The notes: generated by a model from the letters alone, not told the origin. Shown: positions 19,956-34,498, counted from the first letter of the stretch. The stretch: DNA of 64,000 nucleotides from Candidatus Altimarinota bacterium (GCA_002749055.1 PDTW01000025.1:1-64000); one strand, 5' to 3'. Translations and numbers: made by a program.

Positions 19956-22043
19956 TTATTTTTTTTCCATCTTATAAATTCAATCTATTATTTTTAATTC
20001 TCATCTAAGTATTCTTTTTATTCTTTTTATCATATAAGTTGAAGCTAAATCGTCTTTATTAAGTCAGAAATATTCGGAAGCTTTTTCATAATTAGCCAAA
20101 TAATATTCTTTTAGTCACTTTGAATAGTTAAAAAGAGTTTCTTTATCATAATCCTGATTCTTATATCAAACTAACTCATAAATAAATACAGCTTTATTCT
20201 TTCATTTAACTAAAACATGGTCTAATTCTCTAAAAACAAAATCATTTGAAACTTTATTATAAACACTCTCAGAAACTATAATACTTGTTCAGTAAATCTT
20301 ATTAACAGACTCCAACCTAGATGCTAAATTAACATCATCTCATATAATAGTATAATTTAACCTTTTTCATCTAGCTCACAAATTTCAATGTACAATTCTT
20401 CAAGTATTTATTCAAATCCTTATATTAAGAACTGGTAATCATTCATCTTTAAATTCTTGATTCAATGATTTCAAGGCATTAAGTTGTTCTAATGCAGACT
20501 TACAAGCAAAAAACTCATGATTTTTGAGTTTCAACGGAGCATTAAAAAATCACATTATTCAATCTCATATATATTTATCAAGAGTTCATCTATTACTAAT
20601 AAGTACTTGAGTCATCTTATTAAAATATCTATTTAAAAAATCAAACAGTATGTGGGGTTCCATTTTTTCACTAATTGATGTGAATGATGCTATATCTGAA
20701 AAAAATACTGTTATATCTCATTTATGTCACTTCAAATTAAGTCCATCTGGATTCCTTGAAATTTGATTTACCATATCTGAAGATATATACATTGAAAAAG
20801 CTTTTTTTAAAAATCTTTTATTTTTATCAACTATTACAAATTTATAAATATGTAATCAAAAAAATATAAAAAAACAAAAAAACAATACCATAGAAACTGG
20901 ATAAAGCAATCACAAATACAAGAAAGCAAATATTCAGAAACTAATATTAACAAAGATAATCGATATAAATCATACAAAACCAATTATAATATTATTATTT
21001 AATACTAAGAAATAAATTAACAGTCAAATAGAGAATATAATTAAAATTAAATAATTTAAACTAAAATCATTTAGAAATAAACCTGTAAGAAAAGTCATAA
21101 TAAGATTTGCATTAATTTCAACTCAAGGCATTTTATATTTAAAATTTACTGGAGTATAGTGGCTATCATGCAAAACAGTTCAAACTTCTCAAACTAAAAC
21201 TATCTTTCATTCCAAATCTATATCCTTTCAATTTAATATATCAATAAGTGAATAACTCTTAAATCAAATGGTTCAAGAATTTCTTTCTCAATTGTGGAAA
21301 AAGTTTATATAAAAAAATGGAAAATTATCTCTTTTTATTTGTTCAAAATCATCTGTAAAATCAATATCTGTATTAAGATTTTCAATATATTTTTTATAAA
21401 TAACAAATGGAAAAGACTCTAAAAATCATTTATTTCAAACATATAAATTATCTAAATTATCACATCATTTTCAAACCTTATAGTCCGTAACCAAATTAGT
21501 TTTTCTTATTCTTGGTTCTAATATTAATCAAATAGATCAATGTTGTACATTATTATATTTACAAAGTGGTTTATTAATATTATCTGACATTGTTCAGACA
21601 ACTACATTCTTACTATATTTATCAAAAGTATCTCTAAGTATATTCTCATCATCCTCTCAAAAATATGATTTATTAGAAAAAACTATATCAAAACCTATTA
21701 CAGAAACCTTATAATCCTCTACAAGTTTTTTAATAAGATTAGAATAAAGTTCTTTTGGGAAAGATAACATTCTAATATCCGATTTTGAAAATGAATTTAA
21801 AGTTTTTTCGTCTATTTTAATTATTATTACTTCATTATTATGTTTTATATAAGATTCATTATACAAAAGATTATCATCAACAAATGATGAAATCTTTTTA
21901 ATAGGATTAGAAATACTAATTCATAAAATATCAAAACTTTTTATATTAAAAAAAATGTAAGCCGAAAGAAGTATTCAAAGTAACACAAAAAATGATACTG
22001 ACTTTTTTAAAAGAAATAAAACTTTATTTAATATTTTATTCAT
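19956..22043 (-). CDS. CHASE2-domain adenylate/guanylate cyclase (class III)
   Basis: 695 aa. One N-terminal TM helix, an extracytoplasmic CHASE2 domain (about residues 45-350, with IKIDEKTLN and VIGFDIVFSNKSY near its start and KIVLVGEVGTVLHDSHYTPV near its end), two or three TM helices, then the catalytic domain from about residue 455. There, GDITVFFSDIASFTSISEKM carries the first metal Asp, LDKYIGDGIMGFFNAP the second, and RIGINTGRIVHGNLG plus NYTIIGDDVNLASRLE complete the class III signature. Makes cAMP or cGMP in response to an outside signal. Own transcript; downstream target not in window. Confidence 0.93.
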
Positions 22044-22095
22044 ATACATAATTAGTTATATATTATGAATAATATCATATTAAAGCTATAATATC

Positions 22096-22126
22096 AAAAA
22101 AAGACTATAAGTATTAGTCTTTTTTT
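22096..22126 (-). terminator. Terminator overlapping the rlmE stop
   Basis: AAAAAAAGACTA (22096-22107) pairs with TAGTCTTTTTTT (22115-22126). In the minus direction the 5' arm contains the last codons and stop of rlmE and the 3' arm is a T-run: a compact terminator for the ftsH-EAL-miaB-rlmE run. Confidence 0.88.
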
Positions 22127-22806
22127 GTGAAACAAATAATATATTCCTCAAAACTTCTATCTCTACAAGCTAGTGGTTTATGTTCAGTAAAATTATCAAA
22201 TCTCTTATGAATTTCTTTAACTAAATCTCTAAAATCTTCTCATTTAAAAACTTTTAGTAACAAATTTCAACCTTTTTTTAAAAAAACATCACTGAACTTT
22301 AATATTTCTATATTCAATTCTACAGAGGCATATTGATCAATATCCTTTCTTCCTGTTGTATTTGGAGCAATATCACTAGTTATAAGATCAAATTTATTTC
22401 ATTTTCAGATATATTTTTGAACTTCTAATTCAAGTTTATCAAAATCAAATATATCACAAACTATAGTATTTATATTAGTCTGAGTATAATTATCAATTTC
22501 CTTTAAATCAACTCATACTATTTGTCATGAATTATTAATTATTTTTTTTATATATTGAATAAAACTTCATGGAGCTGCTCATAAATCACAAACATTCATA
22601 TTTGGAGTGATTAACTCAAATTTTTCCTGTATTTCTTTAAGTTTATAAACACTTCTAGCCCTGTATCCTTCTTTTTTTGCTTTATGAAAATATTCATCAT
22701 GCATTATATATGGGGATGGTTTTTTCTTATTCTTTCTTTTTGATAATTGAACATTTCATTTTATAATCTTTTTGTGATTTGATTTTACTTTTTTATATAT
22801 TTTCAT
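22114..22806 (-). CDS. rlmE: 23S rRNA (U2552-2'-O) methyltransferase RlmE/FtsJ
   Basis: 230 aa. SAM motif [19 protein letters not shown], and the catalytic K-D-K-E tetrad in [44 protein letters not shown] and [10 protein letters not shown]. Methylates the A-loop of 23S rRNA during late 50S assembly. A basic N-terminal extension of about 30 residues precedes the core. Start lies 11 bp after the miaB stop, so it is the last gene of the ftsH-EAL-miaB-rlmE run, ending in a terminator. Confidence 0.94.
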
Positions 22807-22816
22807 TTTATAATTT

Positions 22817-24256
22817 TTATCAAACAATCTCTCATTTAAGTACCCATTTATCCAATTTATTTATTTTCACCTTAACTATATCTCATATTTTTACAGAATC
22901 TTTTTTATTAAAAAATACTTCTTTAAAATTTCTAGTTCTTCAAAAAAATTTAGATTCATTAGCTCATGATATTAAAATATCCTCTATTTTTCAAAGCATA
23001 AGACTATTTCTTTTAGTTACATTTTCTAAAAGTATATCATTCAATATATGCCATCTTTTTGCTTTAACTCAATTAGGTATATCATCAGGATAAATTTTAC
23101 TTGCGATTGTTCAATTTCTCACACTATATCTTGCATTATACACAAAATCAAATTCACATTCTCTAAATGCTTTAACTGTATCATTAAACATTTCTTCAGT
23201 TTCTCAACTATATCAAACAATTATATCTGTGAAAATAGAAAAAAATGGGTCTTTACTTCTTAAATAATCTACTTGTTTTTTAAAATCACTATAAGTATGT
23301 TTTCTATTCATCTTCTTCAGCATTTCATCACTTCACGACTGCAAAGCAAAATGAAGATGATTACAACTTGTTTTCAAATCAAAATGACTATCCAAAATAT
23401 CTTTTGTCATATCATGAGGATTACTTGAAGTAAACCTAATTCTATCAAGTCATTCTACACAATCAAGCTCTTCTAACAAATCTCTAAATGGAGATTTTAA
23501 ATTACCTTCCCACTTTGATTTTTCAGAATTCCAAAATTTTTTATGAGCAAATTGCTTTCAATAACTATTTACATTCTGTCAAATTAAAGTAACTTCTTTC
23601 GCTCAAGATAAAACTGCTTGTTTAACCTCATTTACTATTTCATTTTTAGGTCTAGATATTTCTCTTCCCCTAGTGTAAGGAACTATACAAAAGCTACAAA
23701 AATTGTCACATCAAGTTTGAATAATAACAGATGCTGAATAAGGATTATCACGAATTTGTTTAGATTTTAAATAATCATCAAATTTATCATCATTTCATAT
23801 TTTCTCTCATAAAATATGACTTAAAATAAAAGGAAGATATTTTATTTCTTCAATTCTAAGAGTAAAATCAAGCCCATCTATAACTGGGAATAATCAGTCA
23901 TCGTTGTTAAATATTCATTTTTTATCACTAATATAGTCTATTTTTTTTGACTTCTTCCTAAATATACCTTCCTCTAAAAAATCCTTATTTAATCAGGTTT
24001 TTCTTACCATACATCAAGTTATTCAAACAATAGTATTATTGTTTCACTTTCTTCTTTCCTTAATAATTGAATTAACCATTGAAAAAACCTTATCTTCTCA
24101 CTTTTTTCTTACACTACAAGTATTTAATATAACTAAATCAGCTCAGGGAATATTATTTATTTTTATAAATCAAGACTGAAGTAAAATCATATTAATTTTT
24201 TCACTATCAGCTTGATTCATTTGACAACCAAATGTCTTTATAAAATATTTTTTCAT
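22817..24256 (-). CDS. miaB: tRNA-2-methylthio-N6-dimethylallyladenosine synthase MiaB
   Basis: 479 aa radical-SAM methylthiotransferase. N-terminal UPF0004 domain with [15 protein letters not shown] and [14 protein letters not shown] (two of its three cluster cysteines), third Cys in ITGCMVRK; radical-SAM CxxxCxxC in [35 protein letters not shown] and C-terminal TRAM domain ending [15 protein letters not shown]-like. Adds the 2-methylthio group at A37 of tRNAs reading UNN codons. Motifs favour MiaB over RimO/MtaB. Sits between the EAL gene (6 bp) and rlmE. Confidence 0.94.
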
Positions 24257-24262
24257 TTTTTT

Positions 24263-25057
24263 TTATTTCTTATTTTTATCACTCTTCTCAAAAAATTTTC
24301 ACTGAAATTTATTTGCTCATAATGACTTTGCAAAATCAAAGGTCTTAGAATTCTCTATAAATTCAGCTGTTATATCAATTCAGTTATCTCTTAAAGAATG
24401 AAAATAAACTTTATATTCTTCAAGTTCCCTTTCTGCTAGTCACTTCAACCTATTAATAAAAATTCAATCCAATTTTATTCAGTCTAGAAACTTATGTGAA
24501 TAAAACATTTTTACCCTTTTTTTATCACTACTCTTTGATCAAAAGTCATCAATAATTATAGAATAACCAACATTTTTTAACTTTTCTATATTTTTATATA
24601 TTTCAAGAGAAGAAACTCAAAAAGAATATTCAAGAATTTCTAAAGAAATATACTTAATATATTTTTTTCTAGTTTTTAGTAAAAAGTCCATCAATTCATC
24701 ACTTTTTAATTCTTCTGGTCAAATATTTATTGATAATGTAATATTTTTTTGAGAACTATTTTCATCTAAATAAGATACAGCCTTAGAAAAAACATCAAAA
24801 AATAATTGCGTTTTTCATCATTCAATACTATCAATATTAGACATTAATAATCTAGTATCTATTCACTGTTTTGAAGATAATAATTCATAAGAAACAATAT
24901 TTAAATCAACATCATAAATTGGCATAAATCTAACATTAATTCACTCTATTATTTCTAATAAATTATCTTTTATTCCTGTCATTTTTAAACATAATTCTAA
25001 AAAAGTATTATTTCAAATTGAAAAATCAAAATATTCAAATTCACTTAATCTTCCCAT
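24263..25057 (-). CDS. EAL-domain protein (c-di-GMP phosphodiesterase-like)
   Basis: 264 aa, a stand-alone EAL domain. The EAL motif itself is SYELLSS; the other active-site positions can be matched: Asn in TLSINIGPEEL, Glu in ISLEILE, paired Asp in IIIDDFGSKSS, Lys in LDGIKLDGIFI, Glu in ITAEFIEN, Gln in KFQGKFF. So hydrolysis of c-di-GMP is possible despite weak overall similarity. No GGDEF protein is in this window. It begins 3 bp after the ftsH stop and is followed by miaB, an unexpected position for a second-messenger enzyme. Confidence 0.82.
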
Positions 25058-25060
25058 AGC

Positions 25061-26974
<1,914 letters not shown>

Positions 26975-27123
26975 TTTTTGTTATTCAAAATTAATTTAAA
27001 ATATGCTGAATAAGTTTATTAAAAGTTTAAATTTTTGCAAAAGAAAATTCAAAGTAATTGTTTTGCTTTAATAAGCTTTTTTCATATAATTAGAAAAATT
27101 TTTATCAATTAAGAATATAATAT

Positions 27124-28206
27124 ATGAAAATCTGAATTGTATGATTACCTAATGTATGAAAATCTACTTTATTTAATGCACTTACAAAAAATTATAGTGC
27201 AGATGCCCAAAATTTCCCATTTTGTACTATTGAACCTAATATATGAATAGTTAATGTAAATGATGATAGATTAGAAAAAATAAGAAAAGCTGTTAATTGA
27301 CAAAAAATAATACCTGCAAATTGTGAATTTATAGACATTGCATGAATAGTTAAATGAGCAAGTAAGTGAGAATGACTTTGAAATAAATTTCTAGCAAACA
27401 TAAGAGAAGCAAATGCAATCCTTCAAGTTGTAAGAGTATTTGAAGATTGAGATATTATACATGTAAATTGAAAAATTGATCCAAAATCAGATATTGAAGT
27501 AATAAATACTGAATTAATTATGGCTGATATTGAAACAATTGAAAAAAAACTTATGTCAGATAGAAGAAAGGCAAAATCAGATAAAAAAATGACTAAAATA
27601 ATTAATACTTATGAAAAAGTACTAGAAAAATTAAATAAATGAATACTAGTATCATCAATGAATTTATCAGAAGAAGAAAATCTTCATTTATTTGATTCTC
27701 ATTTACTTACAAACAAAGAGTTTGTATATGCATGTAATGTATCTGAAGATATGATGGAGACTTCAGAAGAAGAATTAAAAAAAATTATTTGAGTTACTTG
27801 AAATAATAGAGTCGTAGCAATATGTGCAAAACTAGAAGCTGATATGCTTGAAATGGATACAAATGAAAGAAAAGAATTTTTAGATGAAATGGGGCTTATA
27901 ACAACTTGATTAGATAATTTAATAAAAGCAAGCTATGATTCTCTTTGATTAGAATACTATTTTACAGCCTGAGAAAAAGAAGTTAGAGCTTGGACCATTC
28001 ATAAATGATCAACAGCACCACAAGCAGCATGAGTAATCCATACTGATTTTGAAAAATGATTTATAAAAGCAGACAGAGTTTATTGGAAAGATTTAGTTGA
28101 AAGCTGAGGTTGGGCAAAAGCAAGAGAAAACTGAAAAGTTAGTTTAGAATGAAAAGAATATATTGTTCAAGATTGAGATGTATTACTGTTTAAGTTTAAT
28201 AATTAA
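27124..28206 (+). CDS. ychF: Ribosome-binding ATPase YchF/OLA1
   Basis: 360 aa. P-loop GIVGLPNVGKSTLFNALTK, FPFCTIEPN switch, IDIAGIVKGASKGEGLGNKF, the altered G4 motif (NVSE in place of NKxD) that favours ATP, and the C-terminal TGS domain with FTAGEKEVRAWTI, GVIHTDFEKGFI and a final IVQDGDVLLFKFN. Conserved translation-associated ATPase. Independent transcript ending in a terminator shared with a small convergent gene. Confidence 0.96.
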
Positions 28207-28207
28207 C

Positions 28208-28237
28208 AAGCTATAGGTCTCTTATAGCTTTTTTTAT
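28208..28237. terminator. Terminator of ychF and convergent small gene
   Basis: AAGCTATA (28208-28215) pairs with TATAGCTT (28223-28230), followed by TTTTTT. The stop of the minus-strand gene (28211-28213) lies in the stem. Confidence 0.8.
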
Positions 28238-28396
28238 TTTAGCTATTTTTGCATCAACAATTTTATTTCATTTTTTTTGAGTATCTCATTTTTGAATATC
28301 TCACTGTTCTAATTCTGAATTAGATTCATCCTCTTTAAAATTAGATTCATCCTCTTCAAATATTCTTTCTATAAATAATTTTTTATCTTTTTCCAT
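28211..28396 (-). CDS. Small acidic protein, unknown
   Basis: 61 aa. Acidic N-terminal half with a short internal duplication (EEDESNF / KEDESNS), a Gly-Gln-Lys middle (GDIQKGDTQKKG) and a basic C-terminal helix. No family recognised. It starts 10 bp after the stop of the next upstream gene (28407) and may be co-transcribed with it. Modest support: open frame, fitting spacing, terminator. Confidence 0.5.
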
Positions 28397-28406
28397 AATT
28401 AATTAA

Positions 28407-29267
28407 TTAATTAATATTATTACATTTCTCAAGTATTATATCTACTGTATCCTCTATAGTTGTAATTTCTCTAGTTAATTCAACTCATCTTGATATTAAT
28501 TTACTTTTAATATCATCATACTTTTGTTTAAGGTTTGTTATTTTTTTTCAAGAAATAATTGAGTTTAAGTAAGATTCAAGTAAATAAGATATAGCCATAG
28601 GATTAAAATCTTTTACCATTCTATCAATATTTTTTCACTTTCAAGTATAATAATGAAATCCGTGTGGAGTAGTTACTTTTTTCTTTGACTTTTCCAATAT
28701 ATAGCGTTTATTTCTACTTACACAAAAATCAACTCAAAAGTATTTTTTGTCGTTAAATAATGGAACTTCTACAATTACATCAACTTGAGATTGAACATCA
28801 TCTATATCAGAAGCCATAAAAACTTTCAAATCAGGGAAAATTTCTTTTAAATATTCATCAAGTAAATCTTTCAACATAAATTCTACTATTTTTTTTAAAT
28901 AATAGAATTCCTTAGATCTAATCTCATTTAAAAAATCTCTACTCTCCTTAGAAGGTATAAACTTTGCTTTTTTAGATCAAAATTTAGGATAATCTTTAGT
29001 TTCTTTTTCTTTATACCACTCAATAATTTTTCTTTCTTCTGAAGTATAACTAATATTATCCTGATTTCTTAAATTATTTTTTTTCTTTCTTCTGAAGTAC
29101 TTTTTACAACCTTTTATCCTATTCAAATTCTTTATTTTTTCATTTTCCCTTTTTCTTAAAGTTTTTTCAAATAAATTTCAAATTTTTTCTAAACGATTAT
29201 TATGTAAAATTAGATTTCAAATAAGTATTTCATTTCAAGAATATTTATCAAATGCGTTTAAATTCAT
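28407..29267 (-). CDS. Unknown protein, possible nuclease-like fold
   Basis: 286 aa. N-terminal half very basic (KTLRKRENEKIKNLNRIKGC and a run of R/K). The middle has DIDDVQSQVDVIVEVPLF followed by KKYFGVDFCVSRNKRYI: an acidic residue, strand, then E/D plus K could be read as a PD-(D/E)XK-like core, but this is only a suggestion. C-terminus is a coiled-coil helix. Divergent from radA (139 bp). Not recognised further. Confidence 0.55.
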
Positions 29268-29406
29268 AACTTCATATGTGAAATATACCTAATATATAAT
29301 ATCACATACTATATAAAAAAACAAAGGAAAACAAAATTTTTCAAAATAATTTTGAGAAATTATATATCTTTATATACTATTTATATATTATTAATAATTT
29401 TTTTCT

Positions 29407-30729
29407 ATGTTTATTTGTAGTAATTGTTGAAATGAATTTGTAAAATGGCAATGACAATGTGATTTTTGCAAAGAATGGAATACACTCAAAGAATTTAAAG
29501 AACCAAAAAAGTGAGAAGAAAAAGACAGCTGAATAATCAAAGATTTAACAAAATTAGAAGTTAATAATAAATTTATATCTTCTGAGAATAGAAATATTTC
29601 AAAATCTAGTGAATTAAACAATTTATTATGATGAGGTTTAGTAAAAGGCTGAATAACTCTACTTTCTTGAGAGCCCTGAATCTGAAAATCTACTCTAGCT
29701 CTACAATTAGGGACTTGGATTGATAAAAAAATCATTTACATTTCATGAGAAGAAACAGAAAATCAGATTATTTCTAGAGCAAGTAGATTAGAAGTAAAAA
29801 ATAACAATTTAAATATTTTAGCAGAGTCAAATCTAGAAAACATAATTGAAACTCTTAAAAATAATGTAGCAGACCTTGTAATAATTGATTCTGTTAGTGT
29901 TATATATTCAGATAATATTAATTGAACCTCATGAAGCATATGACAAGTTAGATATATTTCTGAAAAATTAGTAGAGTATTGAAAAGAAAATGAAACTGCT
30001 ATTATATTAATATGACATGTGACAAAAGATTGAACATTAGCTTGACCAAAAACCTTAGAACATTTAGTTGATACTGTGTTATTTTTTGAATGAGAAAAAT
30101 ACGATAATATAAGAATTTTAAGAAGTTTAAAAAATAGATTCTGAGCCACTAATGAGATTTGAATATTCAGAATGTGAGAAAAATGACTATCCGATGTTAA
30201 GAATCCTTGATTAGAATTTATTTCAAGTGAAAATGATAATGAAACATCTGGAGCCAGTCTTAGTATAACTCTAGAGTGAAATAGACCTATTGTCATTGAA
30301 TCAGAAAGTCTTACAACTTATACAAAATTTTGATATCCAAAAAGAAGTTGTAGATGAATTAGTAATTCAAAAATTGATTTGATAATTGCTGTTTTATCAA
30401 AATTTTCTTCTGTAAAATTAGAAAATTATGATGTTTATGTAAATATAGTCAGATGAATAAGTGTAAATGAACCCTGAATTGATTTAAGTCTAGTTGCTTC
30501 AATAATCTCATCAAAAAATAATGTACCATTAAAAAGAGATACTATTTTTGTATGAGAAGTCTCTTTAACTTGAAAAATAAAAAATATTTTTTGATTAGAA
30601 AAAAGAATAAAAGAAGCTGATAAACTATGATTCAAAAATATTTATATTCCAAATGTAGAAATTAAATGAAAATATAATATAAATATAATAAAAGTAAAAA
30701 ATGTAACTGATCTAATAAAGAAAAAATAG
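29407..30729 (+). CDS. radA: DNA repair protein RadA/Sms
   Basis: 440 aa, typical length. N-terminal zinc finger FICSNCGNEFVKWQGQCDFC, RecA-like core with Walker A LLSGEPGIGKSTLALQLG, Walker B LVIIDSV, the RadA-specific KNRFG motif (SLKNRFGATNEIG), and a C-terminal Lon-protease-like domain. Helicase that extends D-loops in recombination and transformation. Zinc-finger glycine and most P-loop glycines are TGA. Stop lies in the stem of a terminator shared with the gene opposite. Confidence 0.95.
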
Positions 30730-30753
30730 TTTAACAAAAGTTAAACTATTTTT
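30722..30753. terminator. Bidirectional terminator of radA and convergent gene
   Basis: AAAAATAGTTTAAC (30722-30735) pairs with GTTAAACTATTTTT (30740-30753). Both stops (30727-30729 plus, 30746-30748 minus) are inside. Confidence 0.9.
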
Positions 30754-31195
30754 TTATTTTTTCTATTTTTCTTTTTAAATCTCATATTTCATATGTCAAA
30801 TCTAAAATAGTTTTATCGTTTACTTTTTTATATTTCTCTAAAATCTTTTCATTACTTTGATTATTTTTTTCTAAAACTTTATCAAATTTTGAAATAAGTT
30901 CGTTAATCATAGTTCAATTTCAATCTTGAATTGTAGCCTTTAATTTATTTACTTTTCATTCCAATGCTTTATTTTTGAATACTGTAAATAAGTTAGAAAA
31001 CTTAAGTAATAAATAAACTATTAAAATATATGAAAGAAAAAATATTGTTGTAAAAGATATAATAGAAATATCAATAGTTGTAAGCCAGAAAAGATTAATA
31101 CTTCACTTAAGAGATAATAAATCAAGATTTATAAAAAGTAAAAGGATATATAATATTATAGGAATAATAAGCAATATATTTAAAATATTTTTCAT
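30746..31195 (-). CDS. Membrane protein with two TM helices and coiled-coil tail
   Basis: 149 aa. Hydrophobic spans at about residues 3-24 and 38-68, then a lysine-rich coiled coil to the end (KFDKVLEKNNQSNEKILEKY onward). No known motif. It follows the unknown gene at 31210 by 14 bp and the VirD4/TraG-like ATPase further up, on the same strand, so may be part of that transcript. Function unknown. Confidence 0.65.
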
Positions 31196-31209
31196 AAATC
31201 AATAATTAA

Positions 31210-31986
31210 TTAATAAACTACATCTTGCATTTTCAAAAGCTTGTAAATCAAACAATTTTTATCTTTAAAATCACCTATTAATAAGCTCCTTGATTTTCTT
31301 GTTTCTACAAACCTCATACTTCAAATATGTCTTTTTCTTCAAAATATTTCAGATGATACTAATTCCTCAAAAATAACATAAAAGCTTTCTTCAAATAATA
31401 CCTCTTTTATATATTTATATTTATCTAAATAGTTTCAGAAACACTTAACATAAGGAAATTTCTCTTTATCTTCCTTAAGAATATTTATCAAATGAAACAA
31501 TCTTCATATACTCAAAATATATCATTTATTTACAACATTATGAAGGGATTTTTCAAGAGGATCATTCTTGTATAGTATAGTTTGATTATATTTTTTTGCA
31601 AATTTTCTAAATCATTTAACTATAAAATTCTCAATCAAAATATCAAGTGCTTTATGATAAGAGCTAATAACAGTCATTCAATCTGTTGATGGAGTTTTTC
31701 TTAAATTATAATAATTAATTTCAGCAGAAATTATATTTTCAATAGCACTTGTTGGAATATTAAGTAACATCAAATCTCAAAAAAAATCTCAAATTTGTTT
31801 TATAATATTTTCTTCAATATTCTCTTCAATAAAGCATGACTTAGTTGCTAAAGTCATCTTTTTTAACTTTTTATTACTAACTTTTTGAGCTTGTTCTTTT
31901 ATATTTCTCCTCATCCAAGAAATAGCAACTTCTAGTTGCCTTTTTAACTTATAATTTTCTTTTTCTAAATCTTGTAATAATACCAT
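31210..31986 (-). CDS. Unknown cytoplasmic protein downstream of TraG-like ATPase
   Basis: 258 aa, mostly helical. Starts with a leucine-rich coiled coil (VLLQDLEKENYKLKRQLEVA) and basic stretch, then a globular part with LLNIPTSAIENIISAEINYY and ALDILIENFIVKGFRKFAKK. I recognise no family. Only 9 bp separate it from the stop of the large ATPase, so co-expression is likely and it may act with it. Confidence 0.6.
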
Positions 31987-31995
31987 TTTTTATTT

Positions 31996-34425
31996 TTATA
32001 AAGTTCAAATTCTATATTCAATTTCTTTACTTACAAAAATCTTATCTCTACCATATTTTAAACGAGATAATTCAATAAATGCTTTTGCTACTTTTTGATC
32101 TCCTGTCTCTAAATACGGATTTATTGGAATCATAGAAAAAGGAGTAGTTGGTTGATTATCAACTGCTAACTTCATTACTGACTTAAATTTATCCATATTA
32201 ACCAAATCTTGATCTGAAAAAGTTGGAGCATAATATTTACTCATAAATTCTCAATCTTCAGGTCAAATTTTATAAGACATAATTGATCACACATTACCAA
32301 AAATTGCTTGTTTCAGATTTAAACTAGATTTTGTCAAAGCATCAGATTGCTCTAATTGTCATAAGTATTGATGAGCAATATTTAAACTAAGCCTATATTT
32401 TCTAGCTTCTGACAATATGGATTCTATAGAATCTGTAACATAATTTTGAAATTCATCTATGTATAAAAAGAAATCTTTTCTATCTTCTTTAGGTATTTTA
32501 TCTCTTCTCATAGCAGCCATTTGAAGTTTAGAAACAAGTATCATTCAAAGTAATTTAGAATTCAAATCTCACAGTCTTCATTTTGATAAATTTACTAAAA
32601 GAATTTTTCTTCACTGCATTATCTCTCATATATCAAAACTAGATTTTATCTGTCATATTATATTCCTCATTAATTTGTTAGTAATAAATTGACCAAACTT
32701 GGCAGCAAAATAAGGAATTATTTCAGCTTTCTCTCTATCTCACATACTGGCATATGTTTTTTCCCACCAATTTTTAACAATTGGATTTTTAACATGCCTA
32801 ACATGATCTTTTTGAAAATCCATATCAGTAAACAACCTAACAATATCTGTAATTGCTCATCATTGTGGATAATCCATAAGAGTTAAAACTGCATTTCTAA
32901 AATAATCTTGTATCCTTGGTCAAAATATTTCACTACCAAAAAGCTTTATCATAATATTTAAAGCATCCATAGCAACAAGCTCTTTTTCTTCCTCTCAATA
33001 AGCTTCTAACATATTAAGTCACATAGGTCTATCGGTATCACTAGGATCAAAATATATAATATCATCTGCCCTTTCTTTAGGAATGAACGGTAATAAGTCT
33101 CTTGCTAAATCTCAATGAGGATCAATAACTGCAACTCATTCTCAGTTAACAAAATCCTGTCTTGCCATAACTTGTAATATACTAGATTTACCTGTACCAG
33201 TTTGTCATATTACATAAAAATGTCTGAATCTATCCTCATTTTTTATTCTTACTTCTTTTTTTGTTCCCCTATAAACATTATGTCATAATAATAATCACTC
33301 TTTAGGCAAATTAGAAGGAGCTTTCACTATTTTAAAGTTCTGCCATTTGATTTCAGCTGTTTTATTATATTTAATATGTGGAAAATGAAATAAACTAGAT
33401 ATTTCTTCTGTATTCAGAATCATATTTTTAGACAAAAATGGCTTTTTAAAATATCTATAAATATAATTTTTAATAAGCTTACTATGATTATGTCTTACAG
33501 TTGGGTAAAATCTATTAAAATCAGGATAAGAGAATTGCATAAATGATCCTATAATATTTTTTAACTCAGACTCAGCAATATGTAAATCATTTGAACATGA
33601 AACAATTCTAATAATTATTTCATATCAAGTCTTATCTCATTTTTCATCTACAGTTTTTGATCTTTCTTGAGTTAATGCAGAGCTCTTATTAGAAGATGCA
33701 TCATCCTTTCATGTAGGTTCAGAAAAAATCATTCTAATAAATCTAAAAAATATTTTAAATGGATTTAGAGTAAAAGCTCATTTATGTCACTTCATTATTT
33801 TACTAGAAGCATCTGAACAAGCTGTTTGCCAATTATCACCTATTGGTTTTAACATTATTTGAATCGCAGCTGACTCATTCTCTCTTAATCAACTTAATGC
33901 ATTTGTTATATTATTAATTGGGTCTGACTCTAATTTTTGATATGTCTTTATTGGAAGAAAAAAATCTTTTGATAAATTCAAATAGGTACTAACTGAATAT
34001 TTAATTCAATCAAATATGTTTATTTCAGTAGTTTCTTCAATTATAGCATCTGGATAAAATCAATTAATTTGTTTTTCTATCAAATTTTTATATTGTTTAG
34101 GAATAACAACATAAAATAAAATTTCTCACTCAAATGCAATATATTCTAAACTAAATGTATCTTGTCATAAAATCTTTTTTATTAATTTTGAACTATAAAG
34201 TGTTTTTAGTGAAGCAAGCAATTGTTCCATAAGTGAAACAAACTCTTTGAAATCCTTACTTATATCTTTTTTCTCATCTAAATCACTTTCTTTTTTAGGT
34301 AAAGTTACTCTTAAAAACGACAGATTTAAAGTCCTTTTAAATGACTCTCTTCTTCTTAAAAATAATAAAAAAGAAAATAAGAGAAAAATTATTAATAAAA
34401 AAATGGAAATTAAATCATAAGTCAT
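31996..34425 (-). CDS. VirD4/TraG-like membrane ATPase (type IV secretion coupling-like)
   Basis: 809 aa. One N-terminal TM helix (about residues 3-22) followed by a basic segment and a long N-terminal domain. ATPase core from about residue 390: VYRGTKKEVRIKNEDRFRHF, Walker A YVIGQTGTGKSSILQVMARQ, GVAVIDPHGDLARDLLPFI, Walker B FFLYIDEFQNYVTDSIESIL with SEARKYRLSLNIAHQYLGQL after it. The last motifs match the TraG/TraD-type domain that is common as a large ATPase in CPR genomes, often beside type IV pilus genes. Probably a DNA or protein translocation motor; no relaxase or other VirB genes are present. Confidence 0.85.
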
Positions 34426-34498
34426 TTTAATTTTTAACTAATTACTAATAGATTATACTAATTTATATTTAATATAAAAATAAAAAGTATTATTAAGT

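Noticed and set aside
24263-25057. Idea that the EAL protein is a catalytically dead remnant
   Set aside because: Although the EAL motif is altered, the Asn, Glu, Asp-Asp, Lys, Glu and Gln positions can all be matched, so loss of activity cannot be claimed.
27011-27080. Hairpin-like AAGTTTATTAAA / TTTAATAAGCTT between ftsH and ychF
   Set aside because: The two genes diverge, so no terminator is expected; the pairing is long-range and weak.
29391-30296. Long antisense frames (114 and 177 codons) opposite radA, read with standard stops
   Set aside because: They are shadows: the plus strand encodes full-length RadA with TGA as glycine, and TCA on the plus strand is read as an opposing stop only under the standard code.
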